Counted from the first letter of the stretch, positions 26,684-35,432 are shown. The stretch: 64,000 nt of DNA from Chryseobacterium oleae (GCF_900115055.1 NZ_FOVD01000010.1:112546-176545); one strand, 5' to 3'. Notes: generated by a model not told the origin, from the sequence alone. Program-made: numbers and translations.

Positions 26684-27925
26684 TTATCTCATTTTTAATG
26701 TGATCAGGCATACTATGGCCAGCATTACTCCGATGATGATCATTCTGTTGACGATCTTACTCTCATGGAAACCTCCTTTCTGATAATGGTGGTGTAATGG
26801 TGACATTCTAAAAAATCTATTATTCTGAGCATAATCCAGCCCATATTTTCTTTTTCTGTATTTGAAAACAACAACCTGTAGCATTACGGATACGTTTTCA
26901 ATCAGGAAGATTCCGCATAATACCGGAATCAGAAGTTCTTTCCTCAGGATGATCGCTAAAACGGCAATCACTCCTCCCAGCATCAGACTTCCTGTATCCC
27001 CCATAAAAACCTGGGCAGGATAGGTATTGTACCAGAAGAATCCGATGACGGCACCTACCATGGCTACTGCGAAAATCGTGGTTTCCCCCATATTCGGGAG
27101 GAACATAATATTGAGGTAGTCTGCAAAAATAATGTTCCCGGAAAGGTAGGCGAACAGGGCGAGGGTGAGCAGTATTATGGCACTGGTTCCTGCCGCGAGC
27201 CCGTCGATTCCATCCGTAATATTGGCTCCGTTTGAAACGGCGGTCACAATGAAAATAACGATCGGGATAAAGACAATCCATGCCCACTCATGGGCATCTT
27301 TATCATTCATCCAGAAAAGTATTCCGCTGTAATCAAACTCATTGTTCTTGGCGAACGGAACGGTAGAAACGGTGATCTTTTCTGTTGGCATGAAGTTCTG
27401 CTCTACATTGTTTCGGTTTACCACTTTTGCATCCGCATACTTTCTTTTAACCGTAATGTCCGGGTGGAAATACATTGTAACTCCGACAATTAACCCTAAA
27501 CCAACCTGGCCTACAATCTTGAATTTCCCACTCAGACCGTCTTTATTTTTCTTTACTTTCTTTAAATAATCATCTACGAAACCAATAGCACCCATCCACA
27601 ACATGGAAACCAGTAGCAAAACGATATACACATTGGTGATTCTCGTAAAGAGCAGCACCGGGATGATCGTTGCAATAATAATGATAAGTCCTCCCATCGT
27701 AGGAGTTCCTTCTTTCTGCTTCTGTCCGTCTAATCCAAGGTCACGTACCAATTCGCCCATCTGTTTTGCTCTCAGATAATTGATGATCCTTTTTCCGTAG
27801 ACCAAAGCAATGACCAAAGAAAACAGCACAGCTATTCCGGCACGGAAAGAAATGTATTTCAGCATTCCCAATCCCGGTATGTGGATTCCCTGGCTGGTTA
27901 GGTATTCGTATAGATAGTATAGCAT
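26684..27925 (-). CDS. mraY: Phospho-MurNAc-pentapeptide transferase MraY
   Basis: Integral membrane enzyme of 413 residues making lipid I on undecaprenyl phosphate. It has the TPTMGGLIII, GFVDDYLK, NITDGIDGLAAG, MGDTGSLMLGG and SPLHHHYQKGG signatures, supplying the Mg-binding aspartates and the histidine loop. Residues about 155-215 are an extra loop between helices compared with E. coli (360 residues), with charged and Asn-rich sequence. Immediately upstream in the transcript is a four-helix-bundle gene rather than murF. Confidence 0.97.
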   Translation of the reverse strand: MLYYLYEYLTSQGIHIPGLGMLKYISFRAGIAVLFSLVIALVYGKRIINYLRAKQMGELVRDLGLDGQKQKEGTPTMGGLIIIIATIIPVLLFTRITNVYIVLLLVSMLWMGAIGFVDDYLKKVKKNKDGLSGKFKIVGQVGLGLIVGVTMYFHPDITVKRKYADAKVVNRNNVEQNFMPTEKITVSTVPFAKNNEFDYSGILFWMNDKDAHEWAWIVFIPIVIFIVTAVSNGANITDGIDGLAAGTSAIILLTLALFAYLSGNIIFADYLNIMFLPNMGETTIFAVAMVGAVIGFFWYNTYPAQVFMGDTGSLMLGGVIAVLAIILRKELLIPVLCGIFLIENVSVMLQVVVFKYRKRKYGLDYAQNNRFFRMSPLHHHYQKGGFHESKIVNRMIIIGVMLAIVCLITLKMR

Positions 27926-27962
27926 GTTTTTTTTAATTTAAAAATTTAATTTATTTAAAGAT

Positions 27963-28346
27963 TTAAAGATGGGGCTTCTCCATATTTTCACTTAAATACT
28001 TAATAAAGTTTGAAATATTAGAAGAAACTTCCCGTGAAAGACTAATGATTTCCTCAGCTTTATTTTCTTCTCCTAATTTTAATCTTTTACTTACAATCAT
28101 CATACTTCTAACTTCGGCACAACTGCCTTTTGCAATTTTTAAATATTTAATAAACTGTCTGTTGTTATTATATTCTGAACCTTCTGCAATATTGTTGGAT
28201 ATTGAAAATCCGGCTCTTTTTATTTGATTATTAAATTCAAATTCTCTTTCTAAATTCTCACTTCTAAGAAATTGATACACTTTTTCAATTAAATCTAAGC
28301 TCTTGATGTAAACAGGGAAATTTTCAAAATTTTTGGTCATCATCAA
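27963..28346 (-). CDS. Four-helix-bundle protein (23S rRNA IVS family) inside dcw
   Basis: A 127-residue helical protein of the family first seen as ORFs in 23S rRNA intervening sequences. The family pattern is clear: FPVYIKSLDLIEKVY, then FNNQIKRAGFSISNNIAEG, NNRQFIKYLKIAKGSCAEVRSM. Members form pentameric bundles of unknown function and are often found in variable loci. Here it sits between murE and mraY, the place where murF is found in many bacteria. It is flanked on both sides by AAATTTAAAGATTTAAA-type spacer repeats (27926-27962 and 28347-28386), which suggests a later insertion. An ATG at 28343 or 28340 could also be the start. Confidence 0.9.
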   Translation of the reverse strand: MMMTKNFENFPVYIKSLDLIEKVYQFLRSENLEREFEFNNQIKRAGFSISNNIAEGSEYNNNRQFIKYLKIAKGSCAEVRSMMIVSKRLKLGEENKAEEIISLSREVSSNISNFIKYLSENMEKPHL

Positions 28347-28386
28347 ATTTTTAAATATTTAAATGAATTGAATCTTTTAATCTTAT

Positions 28387-29847
28387 CTATTTACTCATTA
28401 ACTTCCAAAGTTCGTTGATCGTTTCTTTGTCGTCAAAATGATGTTTAACACCATTAATATCCTGATAGGTTTCGTGGCCTTTTCCGGCTACTAAAACAAT
28501 ATCTTTGGGCTCTGCAAACTTAATCGCCATTTTGATGGCTTCTTTTCTGTCCGGAATTGAAGTATACTTGCTGAAGTTTTGAGATTCAACACCTGCTTCA
28601 ATTTCTTTGATGATCTGTGCAGGATCTTCTGTTCTCGGATTGTCTGAAGTGATGATTGCCAGTGTTGATTTTCTCGTGGCAATATTTCCCATTTCAGGTC
28701 TTTTGGAGTGATCTCTGTCGCCTCCGCATCCGAAAACGGTGATCAGTCTTTCGTTTTTGGTTCTGATGTCATTAATGCTGTCCAGAATGTTTTCCAAAGC
28801 ATCCGGCGTATGAGCATAATCTACGATGAAGAAAATTCCACCGTCTGACTTGAAGGTTTCAAACCTTCCTGAAACTCTTTTTAGTTTGCTGATTGCCTGC
28901 AAAATTTCATCCTGCTCAAAACCAAGTTCTGTTGCGATTCCGAAAACCAGCAGTAAATTGTACACATTGAATCGTCCTGTCAATGTCGTCCAGAATTCTT
29001 TTCCGTTGAAATTCAGCAGCATTCCGTTGAAATCAATTTCTAAAGATTTTCCGTGATAATCTGCCATGGTCTTCAGAGCGTAAGACTTTTTCTTAGCTTT
29101 TGTATTCTGAAGCATTACCATTCCGTTTTTGTCATCTACATTGGTGATGGCTACGGCAGTATCTTCAAGTCCATCGAAAAACCTTTTCTTGGTTTTAAGA
29201 TATTCGTCGAATGTTTTATGATAATCCAGATGGTCGTGAGTAAGGTTGGTGAATCCTGCCATTTTGAAATGCAGACCTTCAATCCTGTTCTGTGCAATTC
29301 CGTGGGAGCTTACCTCCATGAAAGCGAATTCACAGCCTTTTTCAACCGCATCGGCTAAAATTTTATTGATGGTAATCACATCCGGAGTTGTATGAGTCGC
29401 AGGAATGATTTCATCCGCAATTCTGATCTCCACCGTGGAAAGTAGAGCAGAATCATATCCTAAATTTTTGAATACATCAAAAAGAAGGGTAGAAACTGAT
29501 GTTTTTCCATTGGTTCCGGTAACTCCGATTAATTTAAGTTTCTGGGATGGATTTCCGTAAAAGTTGGATGCCAGATGTCCTAAAGTTTGAGATGAATCTT
29601 TCACCTTAATGTAGGTTACATCTTCATTTAATGTTCCAGGAAATTCTTCGCACACCACTGCTTTTGCACCTTTTTCAACAGATGATGCAATGTATGAATG
29701 TCCGTCTGCAACGGTTCCTCTCACTGCCACATACAATGAGTTTTCCGTAATCTTTCTGCTGTCGAAAACCAATTCTGAGATGTCACGGGCGTCGTCGCCG
29801 TGAATTTCTAAAACTGGGATTCTTTTTAATAATTCTGTTATTATCAT
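28387..29847 (-). CDS. murE: UDP-MurNAc-tripeptide synthetase, meso-DAP type
   Basis: Mur ligase of 486 residues adding the third stem amino acid. The ATP loop is GVTGTNGKTSVSTL (108-121), and VDYAHTPDALENIL and the substrate-selecting ITSDNPRTEDP are present. The DNPR box is the signature of enzymes that add meso-diaminopimelate rather than lysine, so this organism should have DAP-type peptidoglycan. It follows ftsI after 66 bases that carry structured repeat copy C. Confidence 0.97.
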   Translation of the reverse strand: MIITELLKRIPVLEIHGDDARDISELVFDSRKITENSLYVAVRGTVADGHSYIASSVEKGAKAVVCEEFPGTLNEDVTYIKVKDSSQTLGHLASNFYGNPSQKLKLIGVTGTNGKTSVSTLLFDVFKNLGYDSALLSTVEIRIADEIIPATHTTPDVITINKILADAVEKGCEFAFMEVSSHGIAQNRIEGLHFKMAGFTNLTHDHLDYHKTFDEYLKTKKRFFDGLEDTAVAITNVDDKNGMVMLQNTKAKKKSYALKTMADYHGKSLEIDFNGMLLNFNGKEFWTTLTGRFNVYNLLLVFGIATELGFEQDEILQAISKLKRVSGRFETFKSDGGIFFIVDYAHTPDALENILDSINDIRTKNERLITVFGCGGDRDHSKRPEMGNIATRKSTLAIITSDNPRTEDPAQIIKEIEAGVESQNFSKYTSIPDRKEAIKMAIKFAEPKDIVLVAGKGHETYQDINGVKHHFDDKETINELWKLMSK

Positions 29848-29856
29848 TTTATATTT

Positions 29857-29901
29857 GACAGGAATTTTTCCTGTCCTTTGTTAAATCGTCCCTTTGGGAC
29901 T
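29857..29901 (-). repeat. 45-nt intercistronic hairpin element, copy C (ftsI-murE)
   Basis: On the plus strand: GACAGGAA-TTT-TTCCTGTC, CTTT, GTTAAATC, GTCCC-TTT-GGGAC, T. It has the same length and order as copies A and B, and the 8-bp stem differs in sequence but stays fully paired. It lies 12 bases after the ftsI stop. Confidence 0.8.
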
Positions 29902-29913
29902 GGGTTTTCTATT

Positions 29914-31905
29914 TTAATTTTGCAGAGACAAATAAATTCTCTGGTTTTTGCTGATTATCGTGCCTTCCAGAGGAAACTGCTCTTTAATCCTTCCTACACC
30001 TTTGTAATCAATGCGGTAACCTAGGTTTTCCAATTGAGGAATTACATTTTTACCGATGAGTCCTACTACATTTGGCATCTGTTTATTGTTGACTGCTACT
30101 TTGACATTAGGTTCTACCAGTTTGTTTAGATTCACCTTTCTGTCTACCAGCATTTCTTTTTCTATATTCTGAGGCGTTTTCAGGAATGTTTTTCCTGCAA
30201 TTTCCTTAAATACGGGAGCCGAAACGGGACCTCCGTAAAAACCGATTGCCGTATTAGGCTCACTGATCATCACATAACACGTGTATTTGGGATGATCTGC
30301 CGGGTAGAATCCTGCAAATGATGCTCGGTATTTCATGGGACCAGGAAGCCAATATTCAAATCTTGCAGTTCCTGTTTTTCCTGCCATTTTAAGGTTGGGC
30401 GTGAAGATGCTTCGTCCGGTTCCTTTTTCTACGGCTTTCGTCAGTGCGCTCGTCATCATCTTAATGGCTTTTTCTGAGGCCATTTTGTTCACCATAACTT
30501 CCGGTTTTGCGCTGTACATTACTTTACCGTCTTTCATGATCTTATCGATGAATAATGGCTTCAGCATTTTACCACCATTAGCAACCCCGTTATAGAAGGT
30601 TGTTAACTGTAACAGGTTGATGTTGGATGAATATCCGTAAGAAATAGAAGCCAGTGTTGCGGCATTCCATCTTTTATGTTGTGGAGTCAGAATCTTCGGT
30701 TTTGTAATTCCCGGAAGTTCAATATCCATTTTATCGAATAATTTCCATCTTTTCAGGTGGTCAAGAAAGATTTGAGGCTTATCTGCATAATACTTTGTAA
30801 TCAGTTTTGCCGTTCCCACGTTACTTGATTTGGCTAAAACATCACTGATATCGTAAGTTCCTCCGCCGTGGCCGTCAGATATTCTCTGTTTTGCATACGT
30901 CCAGACTCCTCCTCCTACGTCTACAGTTGTGTTTTCATCGATAAACCCATCGTCCATTGCTGCCAAAAGAGAAATGGTTTTAAAAGTGGACCCAGGTTCG
31001 ATGTTGTCTTTTAAAGCGTAGTTATAAGAGTCTTCGTATTCTCCGGACTCTGTTCTTCTCAGATTCACCAGGGCACGCACTTTTCCGGTTTCTGTTTCCA
31101 TGACGATCACCGTTCCGTGTTTGGCTTCATAAGTGATCAGCTGCTTCTCTAAAGCAGAGTGTGCAATGTCTTGAATTCTAAGATCTAAAGTGGTGTAGAC
31201 GTCTTCACCATCCACCGGCTCTTTTACTTTCCAGTAATCGATAGGTTTCCATTGTGATGAATTGATTCTTTGTTCCAGTCTTCTTCCGTCTGTTCCGGTA
31301 AGATATTTTGAAAAAGCGCCTTCCAGACCGGCTTTTACCTCTCCATTATCGATACCGATGGTTCCGGCACCAATTTCTGAAGTAGCAAGCTCTCTCTTAT
31401 AATTTCGGTCTACGATAAAACCTCCTTTATTTTTTCCTTTTTTGAAGATCGGAAAGTTTCTGATTCTGTCGTATTGGTCGAAATCAAGACCTTTCACCAA
31501 AGTATAGTACTGGTTTTTCTTTTTTTTCTGCTCGTCAAATTTCTGTCTGAATTCTCCTCTGGATTTCCCGAACATTTTGCTTAGAGAATCTGTCAGCGCC
31601 CCGATATTGTTGCTGTAGATCGTATCTTTCATTGTTTTAAAATCAAGATAGATGTCATAGCGCATTACGGTTGTGGCCAATATAGATCCGTCGGAAGCAA
31701 ATAGGTTTCCACGGGCAGCCTTCAAAGTGGCTTCGCGATAGTTTTTATTAATGTAATCGTCTTTAATTTCCTGAACGTTAGTATTTTGCAGGATTACAAT
31801 TCTCGCAAGAAACATCACAAATACGCACAGAGCTCCCACTGCGAAAAGGTAGCCCCATCTTAACGTCTTTTTACGTTTGTTATCGTATTCATTTTGTTTT
31901 TGCAT
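29914..31905 (-). CDS. ftsI: Septal transpeptidase FtsI (PBP3) with PASTA domain
   Basis: A 663-residue penicillin-binding protein crosslinking septal peptidoglycan. It has one N-terminal membrane helix (about 16-38), the class B pedestal domain (RGNLFASDGSILATT), the transpeptidase with active-site Ser in EPGSTFKTISL (SxxK), SSNVG (SxN) and MAGKTGTARF (KTG), and one C-terminal PASTA domain (MPNVVGLIGKNVIPQLENLG). E. coli FtsI has no PASTA domain. The start overlaps the end of ftsL by 17 bases, so the two are translationally coupled. Confidence 0.95.
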   Translation of the reverse strand: MQKQNEYDNKRKKTLRWGYLFAVGALCVFVMFLARIVILQNTNVQEIKDDYINKNYREATLKAARGNLFASDGSILATTVMRYDIYLDFKTMKDTIYSNNIGALTDSLSKMFGKSRGEFRQKFDEQKKKKNQYYTLVKGLDFDQYDRIRNFPIFKKGKNKGGFIVDRNYKRELATSEIGAGTIGIDNGEVKAGLEGAFSKYLTGTDGRRLEQRINSSQWKPIDYWKVKEPVDGEDVYTTLDLRIQDIAHSALEKQLITYEAKHGTVIVMETETGKVRALVNLRRTESGEYEDSYNYALKDNIEPGSTFKTISLLAAMDDGFIDENTTVDVGGGVWTYAKQRISDGHGGGTYDISDVLAKSSNVGTAKLITKYYADKPQIFLDHLKRWKLFDKMDIELPGITKPKILTPQHKRWNAATLASISYGYSSNINLLQLTTFYNGVANGGKMLKPLFIDKIMKDGKVMYSAKPEVMVNKMASEKAIKMMTSALTKAVEKGTGRSIFTPNLKMAGKTGTARFEYWLPGPMKYRASFAGFYPADHPKYTCYVMISEPNTAIGFYGGPVSAPVFKEIAGKTFLKTPQNIEKEMLVDRKVNLNKLVEPNVKVAVNNKQMPNVVGLIGKNVIPQLENLGYRIDYKGVGRIKEQFPLEGTIISKNQRIYLSLQN

Positions 31906-32254
31906 CTGTACTGTCTAGTTTTATTAGCAGTTTATGAGGATGGTTTTCCAAAGTCATCAGTGAGTCCTTTGCTACTTCCTTCCCCAGTTGCGATTCCATT
32001 TTTACTTTGATCAGCTTACTCTGGGCGTAAGCGTTTCTCGATTTGTATTCTTCAGTTTCTTCTTTTAAAGCATTGACAATTTTGATCTTTTTGTTGACCA
32101 GGTGATTGCTGTAAATCATGGCCATCATCAGAATGAACAACAACAAAAAATACTTGTAATGAGTTTTGATCTCATCACGGTTCAGAAAGTTTCCTTTTAT
32201 AATGTCTATAAAAGTGAGTCTTTTCTGAGGGCGATTTGTTGTTCGTTTTGCCAA
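31889..32254 (-). CDS. ftsL: FtsL-like division protein
   Basis: A 121-residue bitopic protein with a basic cytoplasmic part (1-34), one membrane helix (about 35-52, YFLLLFILMMAMIYS) and a periplasmic coiled-coil segment (NKKIKIVNALKEETEEYKS). Sequence conservation in this family is weak; the assignment rests on topology and the invariant place between rsmH and ftsI, whose start it overlaps. Confidence 0.82.
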   Translation of the reverse strand: MAKRTTNRPQKRLTFIDIIKGNFLNRDEIKTHYKYFLLLFILMMAMIYSNHLVNKKIKIVNALKEETEEYKSRNAYAQSKLIKVKMESQLGKEVAKDSLMTLENHPHKLLIKLDSTDAKTK

Positions 32255-32310
32255 AGTTTTTTATGTCAATTTGTTTATAGTGAATTCGCTTTGCTTGTCA
32301 CCATTCACTT

Positions 32311-33204
32311 TTACACTTTAATTCCTGTTCTCATTTTTGCGCTTCGTGCTCTTGAGTTTTCCTCTATCTCCTGATCATCCGGGATGATCGCTTTACTCTT
32401 AAGCAATTCAAAGACCTTTTTATAATTTCCGTAGATATCTCTCTGCTGCTCGCCTTCAAACATTCCGTTTTTCAGGAACCTTTTTACCAGACGGTCTTCC
32501 AGTGAATGGTAAGAAATCACAACAAGTCTTCCTTCTGGTCTTAAGACATTCAGTGCCTGAACCAGCATTTCTTTTAATGCTTCCAACTCCTGGTTGACTT
32601 CTATTCTTATGGCCTGGAAAAGCTGAGCATAGAATTTATTCACTTTATGTGGCGGAAGGTAGCTGAAAAGCTTCTTCAAATCCTCAGTAGTGGTGATAGT
32701 CTTTGTTTTTCTGTGATGAACGATGTCTCGTGCCAGTTTTCTTGCTTCTCTCAGTTCTCCGTAGTGGTAAAAGATATCGGCAAGTTCGGTTTCTTCATAT
32801 TCATTGATCACTCTCTTGGCATCAAGACTCTGCATGACGTTCATTCTCATATCCAGAGGTGCATTGTTTCTGGTAGAGAAGCCTCTTTCCGCCTCATCAA
32901 ACTGATGAGATGAAACACCAAGGTCGGCCAATACGCCGTCTACCTGAGAAATACCATACATCAGCATGGAATTCTCCAGAAACCTGAAATTCTGATTCAC
33001 CAGCGTAAACCTGGGATCATCGATCGTATTTTTAAGAGCATCCAGATCCTGGTCGAAACTAAAAAGTTTCCCCTTCTCTGAAAGTCTGCTCAGAATTTCT
33101 CTTGAGTGGCCTCCTCCTCCAAAAGTGCAGTCCACGTATATTCCGTCAGGATTCGTCACCAAATCATCAACGCTCTGCTTCAATAAAACGGGGTTGTGGT
33201 ACAT
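32311..33204 (-). CDS. rsmH: 16S rRNA m4C1402 methyltransferase RsmH
   Basis: A 297-residue SAM-dependent methyltransferase (MraW) acting on C1402 of 16S rRNA. It starts YHNPVLLKQSVDDL, has the SAM loop DCTFGGGGHSREIL (about 24-37), GVLADLGVSSHQFD, and ends with ISYHSLEDRLVKRF and the NSRARSAKMR motif. It follows mraZ after 43 bases. The gap to ftsL (32255-32310) carries a GTGAATTCGCTTTGCTTG word related to repeats near 6206. Confidence 0.97.
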   Translation of the reverse strand: MYHNPVLLKQSVDDLVTNPDGIYVDCTFGGGGHSREILSRLSEKGKLFSFDQDLDALKNTIDDPRFTLVNQNFRFLENSMLMYGISQVDGVLADLGVSSHQFDEAERGFSTRNNAPLDMRMNVMQSLDAKRVINEYEETELADIFYHYGELREARKLARDIVHHRKTKTITTTEDLKKLFSYLPPHKVNKFYAQLFQAIRIEVNQELEALKEMLVQALNVLRPEGRLVVISYHSLEDRLVKRFLKNGMFEGEQQRDIYGNYKKVFELLKSKAIIPDDQEIEENSRARSAKMRTGIKV

Positions 33205-33247
33205 ACTTAATTGTGTTTTTTACCTTGCCTTTTACAGCAAGCGCGGT

Positions 33248-33706
33248 TTATTCTTCATCGAAAGCGCCCATCACATCTTCGGCCAGGCTCGCAAAATCAG
33301 CTTCGTTGGTAGAGATCACCTTTTCATAGGCTTCTTTATCCCAAATTTCAAAAAGCTCTCCTGCGCTGGTAATCACCGTGTCTTTCTGAAGGTTTGCAAA
33401 AGTCACCAGATCTTTTGAAATCTGAAGTCTTCCTGCATTGTCCAGCTCTACTGTTTTTACCCCTGCCGTAAACATTCGAATGAAATCAGCATTCTTTTTA
33501 ATGAATCTGTTTAGCTTATTAATTTTGCCCATCAGTTGGTCCCACGCATTCATGGGATAAACTTCGAGGCAAGGTTGGAACACAGATCTCTTGACTACAA
33601 ATGCCTTATCGTCGAAGTTTTCCATCTGTTTGATCAGGGAGGAGGGAACTTTTAACCGGCCTTTGTCGTCAATTTTACACTCATATGTTCCAATGAAACT
33701 TTTCAT
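33248..33706 (-). CDS. mraZ: Transcriptional regulator MraZ
   Basis: A 152-residue protein with two tandem SpoVT/AbrB-like domains, the first from KSFIGTYECKIDDKGRLKVP and the second from FTAGVKTVELDNAGRLQIS. MraZ binds direct repeats in front of its own operon and represses dcw transcription. The ATG at 33706 gives the conserved start; the longer frame to 33745 would run through the operator. The first gene of the cluster. Confidence 0.96.
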   Translation of the reverse strand: MKSFIGTYECKIDDKGRLKVPSSLIKQMENFDDKAFVVKRSVFQPCLEVYPMNAWDQLMGKINKLNRFIKKNADFIRMFTAGVKTVELDNAGRLQISKDLVTFANLQKDTVITSAGELFEIWDKEAYEKVISTNEADFASLAEDVMGAFDEE

Positions 33707-33712
33707 TTGGGA

Positions 33713-33754
33713 CAAATTTATATAATAATTTCCAAAATTTCCCACTTTTTCCCA
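33713..33754 (-). promoter_or_regulatory. dcw promoter with MraZ operator repeats
   Basis: On the minus strand TGGGA (33754-33750), TGGGA (33744-33740) and the weaker TGGAA (33734-33730) are spaced exactly 10 bp apart, the TGGGN-N5 arrangement known for MraZ boxes. A -7 box TAAATTTG (33720-33713) follows. The box ends six bases before the mraZ ATG, so repression by occlusion and a nearly leaderless transcript are both suggested. Confidence 0.85.
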
Positions 33755-33948
33755 CTTTTTGACTTAATGTTAATAAGTTTTATTAAAGATTCAATTTCAC
33801 AGGGGTAAGTCTTTGATATTTTGAGTGTTGTAAAAACTATTATTCAGGCCATAGTAAAGGGGTTTTGAAAAAAGTCAATAAAAAGGGGGATATTATATTA
33901 TTTTTACTTTAAATTAGGGTAATCAAAATTTTTTTGAGGTTTAATTTG

Positions 33949-33956
33949 TATTTTTG
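33949..33956 (+). promoter_or_regulatory. -7 box for the alpha/beta hydrolase gene
   Basis: TATTTTTG matches TAnnTTTG and ends 22 nt before the ATG at 33979. It lies inside the open frame that would begin at a TTG at 33934, which argues against that earlier start. The region 33755-33948 otherwise shows only A+T-rich spacer between divergent genes. Confidence 0.55.
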
Positions 33957-33978
33957 CAGAGCTTTATTAAGGCATTTT

Positions 33979-34740
33979 ATGATATTTAGTACAAAAAAAG
34001 AAAAGAAATATACTTTTATAGAGGCGGGAGAAGGACATCCATTGGTGCTGTTGCACGGTTTAATGGGTGGTTTGAGTAATTTCGATAAGATGGTAGATTT
34101 TTTTTCGGATAAGGGGTTCAAGGTATATGTTCCTCAGTTGCCTATCTACGATCTGCCGGTACTCAATACGAATCTTACCACCCTTGCAAAATATATTATC
34201 AAGTTTATAGAGAGCCATATCTCTGCACCTGTCACCATTGTAGGAAATTCTATGGGTGGTCATGTGGGGCTTATTATGACTTTGGCAAGACCGGATCTGG
34301 TAAAGAATCTTGTTTTAACAGGAAGTTCGGGATTGTATGAAAGAACTTTCGGGGATAGCTTCCCGAGAAAAAACGACCGTTCCTATATAAGGAAGAAGAC
34401 GGAAGAGGTTTTTTATGACCCTGCTATCGCTACAGAAGATCTTGTAGACGAGGTTTTCTCTGTGGTGAACGACAGAATGAAAGGGATAAAGACGGTAATG
34501 CTGGCCAGAAGCGCCATCAAACACAATATGCTGAATGACCTTCCGAAGATTGTGACGCCCACATGTCTGATCTGGGGAAGACAGGATAATGTAACACCTC
34601 CCGAAGTAGCTGAAGATATGCATAAGTTTATCCCGAATTCAGATCTCTTCTGGATCGAGAAATGCGGACATGCTGCGATGATGGAAAAACCGGACGAGTT
34701 CAATGAAATTCTCTACAACTGGTTAAAAGATAAAGTTTAA
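33979..34740 (+). CDS. Alpha/beta-fold hydrolase
   Basis: A 253-residue hydrolase. The oxyanion-hole LVLLHGLMGG is at 22-31, the nucleophile elbow GNSMGG at 89-94 (Ser91), and the catalytic histidine lies in KCGHAAMMEKP near the end, with an aspartate in LIWGRQDNVTPP. The substrate is not predictable. The ATG at 33979 is downstream of a good promoter. It is divergent from the dcw cluster and followed by a terminator. Confidence 0.9.
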   Translation: MIFSTKKEKKYTFIEAGEGHPLVLLHGLMGGLSNFDKMVDFFSDKGFKVYVPQLPIYDLPVLNTNLTTLAKYIIKFIESHISAPVTIVGNSMGGHVGLIMTLARPDLVKNLVLTGSSGLYERTFGDSFPRKNDRSYIRKKTEEVFYDPAIATEDLVDEVFSVVNDRMKGIKTVMLARSAIKHNMLNDLPKIVTPTCLIWGRQDNVTPPEVAEDMHKFIPNSDLFWIEKCGHAAMMEKPDEFNEILYNWLKDKV

Positions 34741-34753
34741 AACAAATAATAAT

Positions 34754-34790
34754 AAACCATTAAGAGCTTTTCTTAATGGTTTGTTTTTCT
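34754..34790 (+). terminator. Terminator between hydrolase gene and engB
   Basis: AAACCATTAAGA at 34754-34765 pairs perfectly with TCTTAATGGTTT at 34771-34782, followed by GTTTTTCT. It lies in front of the true engB start at 34806. Confidence 0.9.
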
Positions 34791-34805
34791 AAAAAATATT
34801 CAAAA

Positions 34806-35432
34806 ATGGTTATAAAAACAGCAGAATTTGTAAAAAGTAGCGGGAAATGGCAGGAATGTCCTGAACCTACGATGCCTGAGTATGCTTTTATCGGAAGGTC
34901 TAATGTTGGGAAATCCTCATTGATCAATGCAATGATGAATCATAAGGACTTGGCAAAGACTTCCGGGACTCCGGGGAAAACTCAGCTGATCAATCATTTT
35001 TTAGTGAATGGAAATTGGTACCTGACAGATTTACCGGGTTATGGATATGCAAAGGTTTCAAAATCGATCAGAAAAGATTTTGAAAAACTGATCACCAACT
35101 ACATTCTGAACAGAAGGAATCTGGTGAATCTTTTTGTTTTGGTAGATTCCAGACATACACCGCAAAAGATCGATCTTGAATTTATCCAGTGGTGCGGGGA
35201 AAGTGGAATTCCTTTTTCCATTGTTTTCACGAAAGCAGATAAACTGAAGCCGAATGTTACGATTCAAAATGTAGAAAATTATAAAAATGAGCTGCATAAA
35301 ACCTGGGATGATCTTCCTGAATTGTATGTGACTTCTGCAGAAAAGAAAACCGGCGGTGATGAAATCCTGAACTTCATTCAGACGACGAACGAATTCCTGA
35401 AAAATAATAGTGTAAATTTTGAAGATGAGTAA
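34806..35432 (+). CDS. engB: Ribosome biogenesis GTPase EngB/YsxC
   Basis: A 208-residue essential GTPase involved in 50S ribosome assembly. It has G1 GRSNVGKSS (30-38), the switch stretch GTPGKTQLINHF, G3 TDLPGYGYAKVS and G4 TKADK. The ATG at 34806 was chosen because the longer frame starts inside a terminator. The acetyltransferase gene overlaps its last eight bases. Confidence 0.96.
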   Translation: MVIKTAEFVKSSGKWQECPEPTMPEYAFIGRSNVGKSSLINAMMNHKDLAKTSGTPGKTQLINHFLVNGNWYLTDLPGYGYAKVSKSIRKDFEKLITNYILNRRNLVNLFVLVDSRHTPQKIDLEFIQWCGESGIPFSIVFTKADKLKPNVTIQNVENYKNELHKTWDDLPELYVTSAEKKTGGDEILNFIQTTNEFLKNNSVNFEDE

